From the NCBI GenBank assembly GCA_963815665.1, contig CAWFHN010000013.1, positions 62,001 to 126,000 on the forward strand: a stretch of 64,000 nt of DNA. The letters are read 5' to 3'. The translations under genes were made by a program, and so were the position numbers. Below, one piece after another: positions 8,604 through 17,088 of this stretch; positions within the stretch are counted from its first letter, which is position 1, and each line of letters begins with the position of its first letter. The stretch is from DASUPK01 sp963815665. Its GTDB lineage: Bacteria; Actinomycetota; Thermoleophilia; Solirubrobacterales; 70-9. The notes beneath the pieces are model-generated. The model saw nothing but the letters and a program-made list of their open reading frames with translations, was not told the origin of the DNA and ran no database searches.

Positions 8604-10469
8604 TCACTCGACGGTCACGGTTTTTGCGAGGTTGCGGGGCTGATCGACGTTGAGTCCGTTCTCGCGCGCGATGTAATAGGCCAGCAGCTGCAGCGGCACG
8701 ATCGCCACGATCGGCTGCATGATCCAGTCGGTGCGCGGCACGAAGATCGTCTGGTCGGCGGCCTCCTCGACCCCCTCGGAGCCCTCCGTAGCAACGGCGA
8801 TCACGTCGGCGCCGCGCGCGCGAACCTCCTCCATGTTGGAGAGGATCTTCTCCACGACGGGGCTGTCGGTCGCGACCGCGATCACCGGGGTGGACTCGTC
8901 GAGCAGCGCGATCGGGCCGTGCTTCATCTCCCCGGCGGCGTAGGCATCGGCGGGGATGTAGGAGACCTCCTTCAGCTTCAGCGCGCCCTCCAGGCAGACG
9001 GCCAGCCCGATGTGGCGGCCGATGTACATGAAGAAGCGCTGCTCGTACTGGGAGCGGGCGATCGCCTTGACCCGCTCGTCGCAGGAGACGATCGCCTCCT
9101 GGATCTTGTGGGGGAGCGACTTGAGCTCGGCGACGAGCTCCGCCAGGCGCTCCGGCTCAATCGTGCCCCGCAGCTCGGCCAGGCGGAGCCCGAGCAGGTA
9201 CATGGCTGCCACCTGGCTGACGAAGGTCTTGGTCGCAGCGACGCTGATCTCGATCCCCGACCGGGTGAAGAGGACGGCGTCCGCGTCGCGCGTCGCCTGG
9301 CTCCCCATCACGTTGCAGATCGCGAGCACCTTCGAGCCGCCCTCCTTGGCGAGCCGCATCGCGGCGAGCGTGTCGGCCGTCTCGCCGGACTGGGTGATCC
9401 CGATGACCAGGTCGTTGGGCCGGTGCACCGGCTCGCGGTAGCGGTACTCGGAGGCGATGTCCATCTCGACCGGGACGCGCGCCCACTGCTCGATCGCGTA
9501 CCGGCCGACGAGGCCGGAGTGGTACGAGGTCCCGCAGGCCACGATCACGATCCGCTCGACCCCCTTCAGGAAGTCGTCGTCGAGGTCCACGTCGGAGAGG
9601 TCGACCCCGTCCAGGCTCGGCAGTCGGTCGGTGATCGTCTCCGCCACCGCGTCGGGCTGCTGGTGGATCTCCTTGAGCATGAACGTGGCATAGCCGTCCT
9701 TCTCGGCCGCGTCCTCGTCCCAGGTGACCTCGATCGGCTCGCGGCCCTCGACCACGGTTCCGTCCGCGGTCATCAAGGTGACCTCTCCCTGGTGGATCGT
9801 GACGAGCTCGTCGTTCTTGATTCCGAGGGCCCGGCGGGTCTCGGCCAGGAAGGCGGGGATCGCCGAAGCGATGAAGTTCTCGTGATCGCCGAGACCGATG
9901 ATCAGGGGGCACTCCTTCCGGGCGGCGACCAGCGTGTCCTCGTGGTCGTTGTGCATGGCGACGAAGGCGTAGTGGCCGCGCATGTCGCGGAAGGCGCTCC
10001 GGACCGCCTCGGTCAGATCGCCCTCGTAGTGGCGCTCGATCAGGTGGGCGACTATCTCGGCGTCGGTCTCGGAGGTGAACTCATGCCCCTCCGCGGTCAG
10101 CTCGCGCCGCAGCTCGGCGTGGTTCTCGACGATCCCGTTGAGGACGATGTGAATCTTCTCGTGGCAGTCGCCGTGAGGATGGGCGTTCTCCTCGGTGACC
10201 CGGCCGTGCGTCGCCCAGCGAGTGTGGCCGAGGCCGATCGTGGCCTGCCTCTCGGCGACGGCGACCCCGCCGGCGCCATTCGAGGCGTGTTCCTCGAGCG
10301 CGGTCCGCAGGTTCGCGAGATTGCCGACAGCGCGCACGCTGTCGACCTCGCCGTCCGAGATCACTGAAATGCCGGCGGAGTCGTAGCCCCGGTACTCGAG
10401 CTTCTCCAGCCCGGCGATCAGCAGGTCCCGGCACGGTCGGTCTCCTACATATCCGACGATGCCGCACAT
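8604..10469 (-). CDS. glmS: Glutamine-fructose-6-phosphate aminotransferase (isomerizing)
   Basis: The 621-aa enzyme makes glucosamine-6-phosphate from fructose-6-phosphate and glutamine, the first step towards UDP-GlcNAc. Cys2 in MCGIVGYVGDR is the N-terminal nucleophile exposed after Met removal. The glutaminase domain contains HTRWATHG and two SIS domains follow, with SQSGETADTLAA and ending in PRNLAKTVTVE. It lies 28 bases downstream of glmM on the same strand. No glmS ribozyme-like element fits the 28-base gap, so control is probably at the operon promoter upstream of rplM or glmM. Confidence 0.97.
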   Translation of the reverse strand: MCGIVGYVGDRPCRDLLIAGLEKLEYRGYDSAGISVISDGEVDSVRAVGNLANLRTALEEHASNGAGGVAVAERQATIGLGHTRWATHGRVTEENAHPHGDCHEKIHIVLNGIVENHAELRRELTAEGHEFTSETDAEIVAHLIERHYEGDLTEAVRSAFRDMRGHYAFVAMHNDHEDTLVAARKECPLIIGLGDHENFIASAIPAFLAETRRALGIKNDELVTIHQGEVTLMTADGTVVEGREPIEVTWDEDAAEKDGYATFMLKEIHQQPDAVAETITDRLPSLDGVDLSDVDLDDDFLKGVERIVIVACGTSYHSGLVGRYAIEQWARVPVEMDIASEYRYREPVHRPNDLVIGITQSGETADTLAAMRLAKEGGSKVLAICNVMGSQATRDADAVLFTRSGIEISVAATKTFVSQVAAMYLLGLRLAELRGTIEPERLAELVAELKSLPHKIQEAIVSCDERVKAIARSQYEQRFFMYIGRHIGLAVCLEGALKLKEVSYIPADAYAAGEMKHGPIALLDESTPVIAVATDSPVVEKILSNMEEVRARGADVIAVATEGSEGVEEAADQTIFVPRTDWIMQPIVAIVPLQLLAYYIARENGLNVDQPRNLAKTVTVE

Positions 10470-10497
10470 AGGGGAGCTACAGGGTAGAGCGAAACCG

Positions 10498-11805
10498 CTA
10501 CGCCAACTCGCGTTTGGCCAGCTCGACGAGGCGATTGCAGATCGCCTCGCACTCCTCCTCGTCCGGGGCCTCGACCATCACCCGCAGCAGGGGCTCCGTC
10601 CCCGAGGCCCGGACGAGCACGCGGCCGCGTCCCTCGAGCTTCGCGTTCTCCTCCTCGACCGCGCCCCACAGGACCGCCGCGCCCTCCACGGCCCCTCGGT
10701 CGGCGATCCGGAGGTTCTCGAGGCGCTGGGGCAGACGCTCGAAGGGCTCGACCTTCTCGAGCCGGCGGCCGCGAAGGGCGCGCAGCGTGAGCAGGGAGGC
10801 GGCGATGCCGTCGCCAGTGGGCGTGAAGTCGGTCCAGACGATGTGCCCTGACTGCTCGCCGCCGAGGCGCCAATCGCGCTCCAACAGCACCTCGATCACG
10901 TAGCGGTCGCCGACCTGGGTCTGGGCGACCTCGATGCCGGCCGCCTCCATCGTCTTGTGAAAGCCGAAGTTGGTCATCACCGTCACCGCCACCCCGCCCT
11001 CCAGCTCGCCGCGGTCCTGGAGGTCGGTGGCGATCAGCGCGATCAGGTCGTCGCCGTCATGCAGCCGCCCCGCTCCGTCCACGGCCAGCACCCGGTCGCC
11101 ATCGCCGTCGTAGGCGAAGCCGATGTCGGCGCCGGATGTCTTGACCAGGTCGACCAGGGTGCCGGGGTGCGTCGAGCCGCACTCGGCATTGATGTTTCGC
11201 CCATCGGGCTCCACCGCCGTCAGCAGGAGATCCGCGCCAAGTGCACCGAAGACCACCGGGGCGGCACGGTGCGTGGCGCCGTTGGCGCAGTCGAGGGCGA
11301 TGCGCATGCCCGAGAGATCCAGGTCGAAGGCCGTTCGCAGTCCCCTGATGTAGTCGTCGAACGCGCCCTCCAGCGCGCGGACACCCCCGACGCGCTCGGC
11401 GGTCCGCTCGTCCATGCGCCGTTCGATCTCGAGCTCCGAGTCGTCGTCGAGCTTGGTGCCGCGGGAGTTGAAGAACTTGATCCCGTTGTCGGAGAACGGG
11501 TTGTGGGAAGCGGAGACCACCGCGGCGAGATCGAAGCTCAACCGGCGGGCCAGCACCGACGCGGCGGGCGTCGGCAGGACGCCGCCGAGCATCGCGTCCC
11601 CTCCCCCGGCCGCCACGCCCGCGGCGAGGGCCTCCTCCAGCATCGGGCCGGACTCGCGGGTATCGCGGACGATCAGGACCTGGGGGCGCTCGGCCTCAGC
11701 CTGGAGCGCCGCGGCGCGTCCGAGCCTGACGGCGAGGTCGGGCGTGAGCAACTCGCCCACCGGGCCCCGGACCCCATCGGTCCCGAAGAATCTCCTCTCC
11801 GCCAC
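10498..11805 (-). CDS. glmM: Phosphoglucosamine mutase
   Basis: The 435-aa enzyme converts glucosamine-6-phosphate to glucosamine-1-phosphate. The N-terminus RRFFGTDGVRG is diagnostic, Ser100 in VSASHNPFSDNGIKFF is the phosphoserine, and the metal loop is DGDGDR at 233-238. The C-terminal VRASGTEPLLRVMVE phosphate-binding loop is intact. It starts 11 bases after the rpsI stop, in the widespread actinobacterial order rplM-rpsI-glmM. The following glmS completes the two-step supply of amino sugar for peptidoglycan. Confidence 0.97.
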   Translation of the reverse strand: MAERRFFGTDGVRGPVGELLTPDLAVRLGRAAALQAEAERPQVLIVRDTRESGPMLEEALAAGVAAGGGDAMLGGVLPTPAASVLARRLSFDLAAVVSASHNPFSDNGIKFFNSRGTKLDDDSELEIERRMDERTAERVGGVRALEGAFDDYIRGLRTAFDLDLSGMRIALDCANGATHRAAPVVFGALGADLLLTAVEPDGRNINAECGSTHPGTLVDLVKTSGADIGFAYDGDGDRVLAVDGAGRLHDGDDLIALIATDLQDRGELEGGVAVTVMTNFGFHKTMEAAGIEVAQTQVGDRYVIEVLLERDWRLGGEQSGHIVWTDFTPTGDGIAASLLTLRALRGRRLEKVEPFERLPQRLENLRIADRGAVEGAAVLWGAVEEENAKLEGRGRVLVRASGTEPLLRVMVEAPDEEECEAICNRLVELAKRELA

Positions 11806-11816
11806 GCGGGCGGACG

Positions 11817-12596
11817 CTAGCGCTTCGAGAACTGAGGCTTCTTGCGGGCCTTCTTCAGGCCGGCCTTGCGACGCTCCTTGACCCGCGAGTCCCGGGTCAG
11901 CATTCCCCGGCGCTTGAGTTCCGGGCGAAGCTCGGGATCGATGTCGCAGAGCGCCCGCGCGATGCCATGGCGGACGGCGGACGCCTGGCCGGAGATGCCG
12001 CCACCGTGAACGCGGACGCGAACGTCGACGTTGCCCTCGTATCCGCTCTGAACGAGCGCCTGCTTGGCGACGGTCTGCAGATAGGCGCGCGGGAAGTACT
12101 CCTCGAGGGTCCGCTTGTTGACCTGAATGCTGCCGTCACCGGAGCGCAGGATCACTCGGGCGATGGAGGACTTCCTCTTGCCGGTTGCGGAGTAGGTGGC
12201 GTCTCCCGAGAGCTTGGCCGGCTTGGCCGCGAGCGGAGCGCTCTCGCCCTCCTCTCCGATCAGCTCCCGCTCGCGCTTGGCGCGCTCCTCATCCTCGGCC
12301 TCCCGGCGGGCGCGCTCCTCGGCGTCCAGCGGGCGCTCGGTGTCGATCGCGATCGGATCGAGCTCGGCGCCCGGAACGACCTCTTCCTTCTTCTTGCGGT
12401 CCTCGGCCTTCGCCGGCTGGGCGGGAGCCTGCTCCGCCGGAGCCTCGTCCGCCTGGGCGGCCGCTTCCTCGGCCGGCGCGTCGTCCTCGGCGGCCGCGTC
12501 CTCGGCGAGCGCCTCCTCGGCGGGAGGCTGCTCCTCCGAAGGAGTCTGCCCCTCGTCCTGAGGCGCGTCGGGCTGCTGCTGCTCGTCGTCGGCCAT
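11817..12596 (-). CDS. rpsI: 30S ribosomal protein uS9 with a long acidic Ala/Pro/Glu N-terminal extension
   Basis: Residues from about 134 to the end of this 259-aa protein are an ordinary bacterial S9 core (TGKRKSSIARVILR, GGGISGQASAVRHGIARAL, and the C-terminal tail KKARKKPQFSKR that reaches the P-site tRNA). The first 130 or so residues are low complexity: runs of Glu, Ala, Pro and Gln, then a charged helix-like stretch rich in Glu, Arg and Lys. Many actinobacterial S9 proteins have a short extension, but one as long as the core itself is unusual. I prefer the ATG at 12596, which overlaps the rplM stop as TGATG; a GTG one codon upstream is possible. Confidence 0.93.
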   Translation of the reverse strand: MADDEQQQPDAPQDEGQTPSEEQPPAEEALAEDAAAEDDAPAEEAAAQADEAPAEQAPAQPAKAEDRKKKEEVVPGAELDPIAIDTERPLDAEERARREAEDEERAKRERELIGEEGESAPLAAKPAKLSGDATYSATGKRKSSIARVILRSGDGSIQVNKRTLEEYFPRAYLQTVAKQALVQSGYEGNVDVRVRVHGGGISGQASAVRHGIARALCDIDPELRPELKRRGMLTRDSRVKERRKAGLKKARKKPQFSKR

Positions 12597-13048
12597 CACG
12601 TCTGTATATCGAGCTTCTCGGGCTGCTGGGCCTGGTGGGGATGCTCGGCGCCGGCGTAGACCTTGAGCTTGCGGAGCTGCTGCCGGGCGAGCCGGTTGCG
12701 GGGGAGCATGCCCTTGACGGCCCTGCGGATGACCTCCTCGGGGCGAGACTCGAGCAGCTCGCCGAGGGTCCGGGAGCGAATGCCTCCCGGGTATCCGCTG
12801 TGGCGCCAGTAGCGCTTGTCCTCGCGCTTCTTGCCGGTCACCGCGATCTTCTCGGCGTTGACGACGACGACGAAGTCACCGACGTCGACGTGCGGCGTGT
12901 AGGTCGGCTTGCGCTTTCCTCGCAGCACGTCCGCGATCTGGGTCGCGAGCCGCCCGAGCGTCTTGCCCTCGGCATCGACGACGTACCAGTCCCGCTCGCG
13001 GTCCTGGGCATTCGCCTGGTAGGTCTTCTGAGCAGTCGCTGTAGCCAT
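12596..13048 (-). CDS. rplM: 50S ribosomal protein uL13
   Basis: The 150-aa protein contains the L13 signatures WYVVDAEGKTLGRLAT, HVDVGDFVVVVNAEKI and AVKGMLPRNRLARQQL. The start is the ATG at 13048; the open frame continues 28 codons upstream but with no homology, and that region is the divergent promoter zone. The stop overlaps the rpsI start. Transcription must begin within the short gap to the divergent osmoprotectant ATPase gene. No convincing Shine-Dalgarno sequence precedes the ATG (the upstream bases on this strand end in a run of T). Confidence 0.95.
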   Translation of the reverse strand: MATATAQKTYQANAQDRERDWYVVDAEGKTLGRLATQIADVLRGKRKPTYTPHVDVGDFVVVVNAEKIAVTGKKREDKRYWRHSGYPGGIRSRTLGELLESRPEEVIRRAVKGMLPRNRLARQQLRKLKVYAGAEHPHQAQQPEKLDIQT

Positions 13049-13107
13049 AAAAAGAGCCGCGCACCGTCCGCGGCCGGCGGATGATAGCGCCGGTAGGATC
13101 GGCCGCA

Positions 13108-14277
13108 GTGGAGGATGGGCACCAAGCAGCATCTGTTTCCTACCGGGACGTGACCAAGCGCTATCCGGGTCAGACCGAGCCCGCGATCAACCAGCTCTCC
13201 CTGGACGTCCCGGCCGGGGACATCTGCGTCCTGGTCGGGCCATCCGGCTGCGGGAAGACCACCGCGATGCGGATGGTCAACCGGACGGTCGAGATCACGG
13301 AGGGGGACATCCTGATCGGCGACACGTCCGTGCACGACCGAGACGCGACGGACCTGCGACGCGAGATGGGCTACGTGATCCAGCAGACGGGCCTCTTCCC
13401 CCATCGGACGATCGCCGAGAACATCGCCACCGTCCCCAATCTGCTCGGCTGGGACAAGGACAGGACGCGGACGAGGGTGCGCGAGCTGTTCGACGTGATC
13501 GGCCTGGACGCCGAGCTCGGCGACCGCTTCCCCAGCCAGCTCTCCGGCGGCCAGCAGCAGAGGATCGGCGTCGCCCGCGCCCTCGCGGCCGACCCGCCGG
13601 TGATGCTGATGGACGAGCCCTTCGGCGCGATCGACCCGATCAACCGCGAGCGGCTGCAGAACGAGTTCCTCCGCCTTCAGGCCGAGATCCGAAAGACCGT
13701 CCTCTTCGTCACACACGACATCGACGAGGCGATCAAGATGGGAGACCGGGTCGCGATCCTCAAGCAGGGCGGCCACCTCGTGCAGTACGCCACTCCGGCC
13801 GAGCTGCTGATGGCACCGGCCGACGACTTCGTCGAGGACTTCGTCGGCGCCGACCGGGCACTCAAGCGTCTCGCCCTGATGAGGGTCAGGGACATCAACC
13901 TCTGGGAGGCGCCGCTCGCGTACGTCGGCCAGCCGACCGCCGAGGTCCGGGCCAAGCTCAACGGCGCCGAGGTTCCGCATGCCCTGGTCGTCGACTCCGA
14001 GCGCCGCCCGCTGGGCTGGCTCTCGGACGCCGACCTGCGAGGCGACACCGTTCCCCAGAAGCCGGATACGGGTCCCGAGCCGGTCCTGGATGCCGACGAC
14101 ATCATGCGAGATGCACTCGCCGACCTCCTTCAGACCGAGACGCAGTACGCGCCGGTGACGGACGCGCAGGGACACATCGCCGGCGTGCTCTCCGTCGAGA
14201 TCATCTCGGAGTTCCTGGTGTCCCCCGAGGCGAAGGTCGAGGAGCATGCCGCGGCGGAGCGGCCACTGGGGGAATGA
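13108..14277 (+). CDS. Osmoprotectant (glycine betaine/carnitine/choline-type) ABC transporter ATPase with CBS domains
   Basis: This OpuCA/ProV-like ATPase has Walker A GPSGCGKTT, Q-loop QQTGLFPH, signature LSGGQQQR and Walker B VMLMDEPF. After the ATPase domain (about 1-235) comes a region with two CBS-like repeats: the first around ALVVDSERRPLGWLSD, the second around MRDALADLLQ and APVTDAQGHIAGVLS. In firmicute OpuCA such CBS domains bind c-di-AMP or sense ionic strength, which is known for that family, not shown here. I chose GTG 13108, with AGGA nine bases upstream; ATG 13081 is the alternative. It heads a four-gene operon with two permeases and a lipoprotein. Confidence 0.87.
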   Translation: MEDGHQAASVSYRDVTKRYPGQTEPAINQLSLDVPAGDICVLVGPSGCGKTTAMRMVNRTVEITEGDILIGDTSVHDRDATDLRREMGYVIQQTGLFPHRTIAENIATVPNLLGWDKDRTRTRVRELFDVIGLDAELGDRFPSQLSGGQQQRIGVARALAADPPVMLMDEPFGAIDPINRERLQNEFLRLQAEIRKTVLFVTHDIDEAIKMGDRVAILKQGGHLVQYATPAELLMAPADDFVEDFVGADRALKRLALMRVRDINLWEAPLAYVGQPTAEVRAKLNGAEVPHALVVDSERRPLGWLSDADLRGDTVPQKPDTGPEPVLDADDIMRDALADLLQTETQYAPVTDAQGHIAGVLSVEIISEFLVSPEAKVEEHAAAERPLGE

Positions 14278-14310
14278 CCGGGCTCGGGGCACACCTGCCG
14301 CTCGCGGGCG

Positions 14311-15000
14311 GTGGTCATCCACCAGCACGGTGGGACCTGCCAGGCCGACAACGGGACGTTCTGCTTCGGATGGGCGGCGGACAACTTCCACCGCTACACC
14401 ACGCCGCTGCTCAACCACCTCTTCATCGTGGTTCTGGCGGTCGTGATCGGGTTCGTCATCGCCTTCTCGATGGCGCTGATCTCGCATGGCAGAGGCTGGT
14501 TGATCCCGGCCTTCACGGGCACCACCGGGATCCTCTACACGATCCCCTCGCTCGCCTTCATCTTCCTGCTGCTGCCGATCACGGGCCTCGGCTGGACCAC
14601 GGCGATCATCGTCCTCAGCGTCTACACGCTCCAGATCATCTATCGCAACACCGTCGCGGGGCTGGCGAATGTCCCCGTTGACAGCAAGGACGCGGGTCGC
14701 GGGATGGGGATGACCGATCGCCAGCTGCTCTGGCGGGTCGAGTTGCCGCTGGCGCTGCCGGAGATCATCGCCGGGCTTCGCATCGCCACCGTCTCGACGG
14801 TGGCGATCGCGAGCCTGATGGTGTTCGCGAACGTGAACACACTCGGCTCCCCTCTCTATCAGCAGATCACCTTCAAGACGAACATCCTGATCGCCGGGGG
14901 GCTGATGATCATCATGGCGTTCGTCTTCGACTCGCTCCTGCTGCTCGCTCAGCGCCTGCTCGCCCCGTGGCGCCGCCAGTCTCGGAGGATGGCGACGTGA
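14311..15000 (+). CDS. Osmoprotectant ABC transporter permease 1
   Basis: The 229-aa protein has about five or six hydrophobic segments and the BPD permease EAA-like loop GRGMGMTDRQLLWRVELPLALPEIIAG that docks on the ATPase. The segment TIPSLAFIFLLLPITG and LSVYTLQIIYRN are typical of the OpuCB/YehW-like permeases. The start is GTG 14311, in the same frame as the ATPase gene and 11 codons after its stop; no other start codon is available in that interval. The N-terminal periplasmic-side stretch has two cysteines (TCQADNGTFCFGWAADNF), a feature seen in actinobacterial relatives. The next permease gene overlaps its stop as GTGA. Confidence 0.87.
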   Translation: MVIHQHGGTCQADNGTFCFGWAADNFHRYTTPLLNHLFIVVLAVVIGFVIAFSMALISHGRGWLIPAFTGTTGILYTIPSLAFIFLLLPITGLGWTTAIIVLSVYTLQIIYRNTVAGLANVPVDSKDAGRGMGMTDRQLLWRVELPLALPEIIAGLRIATVSTVAIASLMVFANVNTLGSPLYQQITFKTNILIAGGLMIIMAFVFDSLLLLAQRLLAPWRRQSRRMAT

Positions 15001-15728
15001 CCCAGACCATCCTCCACCTCGGCGTCCTGAGCGCATTCGGCGACGCCTTCAACTTCATCTTCCATCAGCAGGTGGCCCGCACTGGAAAGGTGATGGTCGG
15101 AGGCCCCGACCAGTCGCTTCACCTGATCGGGCAGCACCTGAAGGTGACCTTCCTGGCCCTCGCGGCCGCCCTCGCGGTGGCGGTGCCCGCCGGCGTCATC
15201 CTGGGCCACCTCCACAAGGGCGAGACTTTCGCCATCGCCATCGGCAACGCCGGGCGAGCGGTGCCCGAGCTCGCGCTGATCGCCTTCGTCGCCGCTTTCA
15301 TCGGCGTCGGCCTCATCAACGTCACCTTCGCGTTCGCCGTCCTCGGCATCCCTCCCATCCTCATCAACACCTTCGTGGGGATGAGCCAGGTGGACCGCAA
15401 CGCCGTCGAGGCCGCGCGCGGGATGGGGATGAACGACCTCCAGATCATCTTCCGGGTGGAGCTGCCGCTGGCCGTGCCGACGATCATGGCCGGGGTGCGC
15501 ACCGGCGCCGTCAACATCATCGCCACGGTCGCGCTGGCGTCGCTCGCCGGCGTGAGCACCCTCGGCGATTACATCCTGGGCCGGAACGTCTACGGCGATG
15601 CGGGCGTGATCGCCGGGGCGATCCTGATCGCGCTGCTCACCGTGACTCTCGAGCTCGTCCTCGCCGGGATCCAGTGGGCGCTCACCCCGCGGGGCCTGAA
15701 GCTCGCGCGCGCGGGTGCAGCAACATAG
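14997..15728 (+). CDS. Osmoprotectant ABC transporter permease 2
   Basis: This 243-aa inner-membrane protein is the second permease of the transporter. It has the ATPase-coupling loop ARGMGMNDLQIIFRVELPLAVPTIMAG and hydrophobic helices typical of OpuCD-like subunits (GNAGRAVPELALIAFVAAF). The start GTG at 14997 overlaps the previous stop as GTGA, so the two permeases are translationally coupled and probably form a heterodimer. A gap of 57 bases separates it from the substrate-binding lipoprotein gene, which has its own strong ribosome binding site. Confidence 0.87.
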   Translation: MTQTILHLGVLSAFGDAFNFIFHQQVARTGKVMVGGPDQSLHLIGQHLKVTFLALAAALAVAVPAGVILGHLHKGETFAIAIGNAGRAVPELALIAFVAAFIGVGLINVTFAFAVLGIPPILINTFVGMSQVDRNAVEAARGMGMNDLQIIFRVELPLAVPTIMAGVRTGAVNIIATVALASLAGVSTLGDYILGRNVYGDAGVIAGAILIALLTVTLELVLAGIQWALTPRGLKLARAGAAT

Positions 15729-15785
15729 GATCAACGCGTCCATTCCAGGGGGTGCTGGCTGCCCCGTGAAGAGGAGGGTGACGAG

Positions 15786-16766
15786 ATGAGGAGCCACACG
15801 GGAGTGCGGGCGGCCTTCGCGTTGATTGCGGCGCTGGTGCTCGCTCTCGGCGTTGCCGCCTGTGGGGGCGGCAGCGACAACAACGACACCGGGACGAGCG
15901 GGAACAACTCCGCCAACCTGATCAAGTCGAACTCAGCCAACCAGGGGATCCAGCTGACGGTCGGTTCGAAGAACTTCACCGAGGAGTACATCCTCGGGAA
16001 CATCTACGCGCAGGCTCTGAAGGCTGCGGGTTACGGCGTGAAGACCAACCTCAACCTGGGCTCCGAGACGATCGCCTTCAAGGCGCTCCAGGACGGAGAG
16101 ATCAGCGGGTATCCGGAGTACACCTCGACGCTGCTGGAGTCGATCTTCGGCTTGAAGAGCGTTCCCGCCGACGCCCAGCAGGCGTTCGATCAGGCGAAGG
16201 CGCAGCTGAATCCGAAGGGCCAGACCGCCTTCGAGCCGACGCCGTTCGCCGACGCCAACGCGTTCGGGATGCTGAAGACCAAGGCCGACGAGCTCGGTGT
16301 GACCAAGATCTCCGATCTCCAGGGCAAGTCCCAGAACCTGAACCTCTATGGCTCGCCGGAGTGCCGTGAGCGGACCGACTGCCTGGTCGGCCTCCAGGAC
16401 ACCTACGGCCTCCAGTTTGCGTCGTTCAACCCGGTCGACATCGGGCTCCGGTACACGGTGCTCGACAAGGGCCAGGCGGACGCCTCGATCGTCTTCACCT
16501 CGGACGCTCAGCTCTCCGCCAACCCGGACAAGTACGTCCTGCTCGAGGACGACAAGGGGATCTTCCCCGCGGGGAACGTCATCTGGGTCACGGATCAGGC
16601 GACGGCCCAGAAGGCCGGGCCCGATTACCAGGCGACGATCGAGAAGGTCCAGAAGGGCCTGACCCTGCCGGTGATGCAGGAGCTCAACGCCCGGGTCGAC
16701 ATCGACAAGCAGGATCCGGCTGCCGTGGCCACGCAGTACCTGAAGGAGGACGGCTACATCCAGTAG
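15786..16766 (+). CDS. Osmoprotectant-binding lipoprotein (OpuAC-type)
   Basis: The 326-aa product has a lipoprotein signal peptide (LVLALGVAACGGGSD; Cys is the lipidated residue), a short Asn/Ser/Gly linker, then an OpuAC-type binding domain beginning LTVGSKNFTEEYILGNIYAQ. The fold binds quaternary amines such as glycine betaine, choline or carnitine in related systems; the exact ligand here is unknown. An AGGAGGGTGACGAG stretch provides a strong ribosome binding site just before ATG 15786. It is the last gene of the transporter operon and is followed by a large hairpin. Confidence 0.88.
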   Translation: MRSHTGVRAAFALIAALVLALGVAACGGGSDNNDTGTSGNNSANLIKSNSANQGIQLTVGSKNFTEEYILGNIYAQALKAAGYGVKTNLNLGSETIAFKALQDGEISGYPEYTSTLLESIFGLKSVPADAQQAFDQAKAQLNPKGQTAFEPTPFADANAFGMLKTKADELGVTKISDLQGKSQNLNLYGSPECRERTDCLVGLQDTYGLQFASFNPVDIGLRYTVLDKGQADASIVFTSDAQLSANPDKYVLLEDDKGIFPAGNVIWVTDQATAQKAGPDYQATIEKVQKGLTLPVMQELNARVDIDKQDPAAVATQYLKEDGYIQ

Positions 16767-16803
16767 GCGCTCGGTTAGGCCGGGGGAGCCGCTGTCCCCC
16801 TGG

Positions 16804-16906
16804 GACGGGGCGAGGCCGCCGTCCGGCAACACGCGCCATCCACACTGGTGCAGGGCGCCGGTGGTTCGGATGGCGCAACGTTGCCGGCCACCGGCCTCGC
16901 CCCGTC
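16804..16906 (+). repeat. 103-nt compound inverted repeat / long hairpin after the osmoprotectant operon
   Basis: GACGGGGCGAGGCCG at 16804-16818 is exactly complementary to 16892-16906. Inside it, CCGGCAAC (16823-16830) pairs with 16880-16887, GCGCCATCC (16833-16841) pairs with 16868-16876, and a further 6-bp stem (16843-16848 with 16858-16863, one G-U pair) closes the tip. Together these form four stacked stems of 15, 8, 9 and 6 pairs separated by small internal loops. There is no T-run after the structure, so it is not a standard intrinsic terminator. It could end the operon, protect its mRNA 3' end or be a structured RNA. Confidence 0.7.
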
Positions 16907-16939
16907 CTCGACGTGCCGGCTGACAGCCTGGTTACACTG

Positions 16940-17085
16940 CCGTGCCAGCAAGGCCAAGTGCCTCCGGTAATCCGGAGGGAACGGAGGACCCAAAGGGGTT
17001 CACACCCCAGGGGCGAATCGCAACCAACTGGTTCGTAGCGCCGCTCTCGGCGCGAGCCCGCCAGCTAACTCCGTAGGCCGCAGAG
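16940..17085 (+). ncRNA. c-di-AMP riboswitch (ydaO-yuaA type) upstream of M23 peptidase
   Basis: The segment contains the conserved ydaO landmarks in order: a GGGAACGGAGGACCC-like core at 16977-16991, GGGGCGAATCGC at 17010-17021, and the hallmark GAGCCCGCCAGCTAACTCCG at 17054-17073 followed by TAGGC. These match the known consensus of the class that binds cyclic di-AMP. It ends a few bases before the start of an M23 peptidase gene, the usual actinobacterial context, where c-di-AMP lowers expression of wall hydrolases. The mechanism (terminator or translation block) is not clear; no separate T-tailed hairpin is visible before the start codon. Boundaries are approximate. Confidence 0.9.
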
Positions 17086-17088
17086 AGA

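Noticed and set aside
8115..10367. 750-codon open frame on the plus strand opposite glmS and DUF3352
   Set aside because: It is antisense to two certain genes, and its translation is Asp/Arg/Gly/Leu-rich without any domain, as expected from GC-rich third positions.
12838..15036. 732-codon minus-strand frame across the osmoprotectant operon
   Set aside because: The plus strand carries well-conserved transporter genes; the antisense frame has biased composition and no recognisable family.
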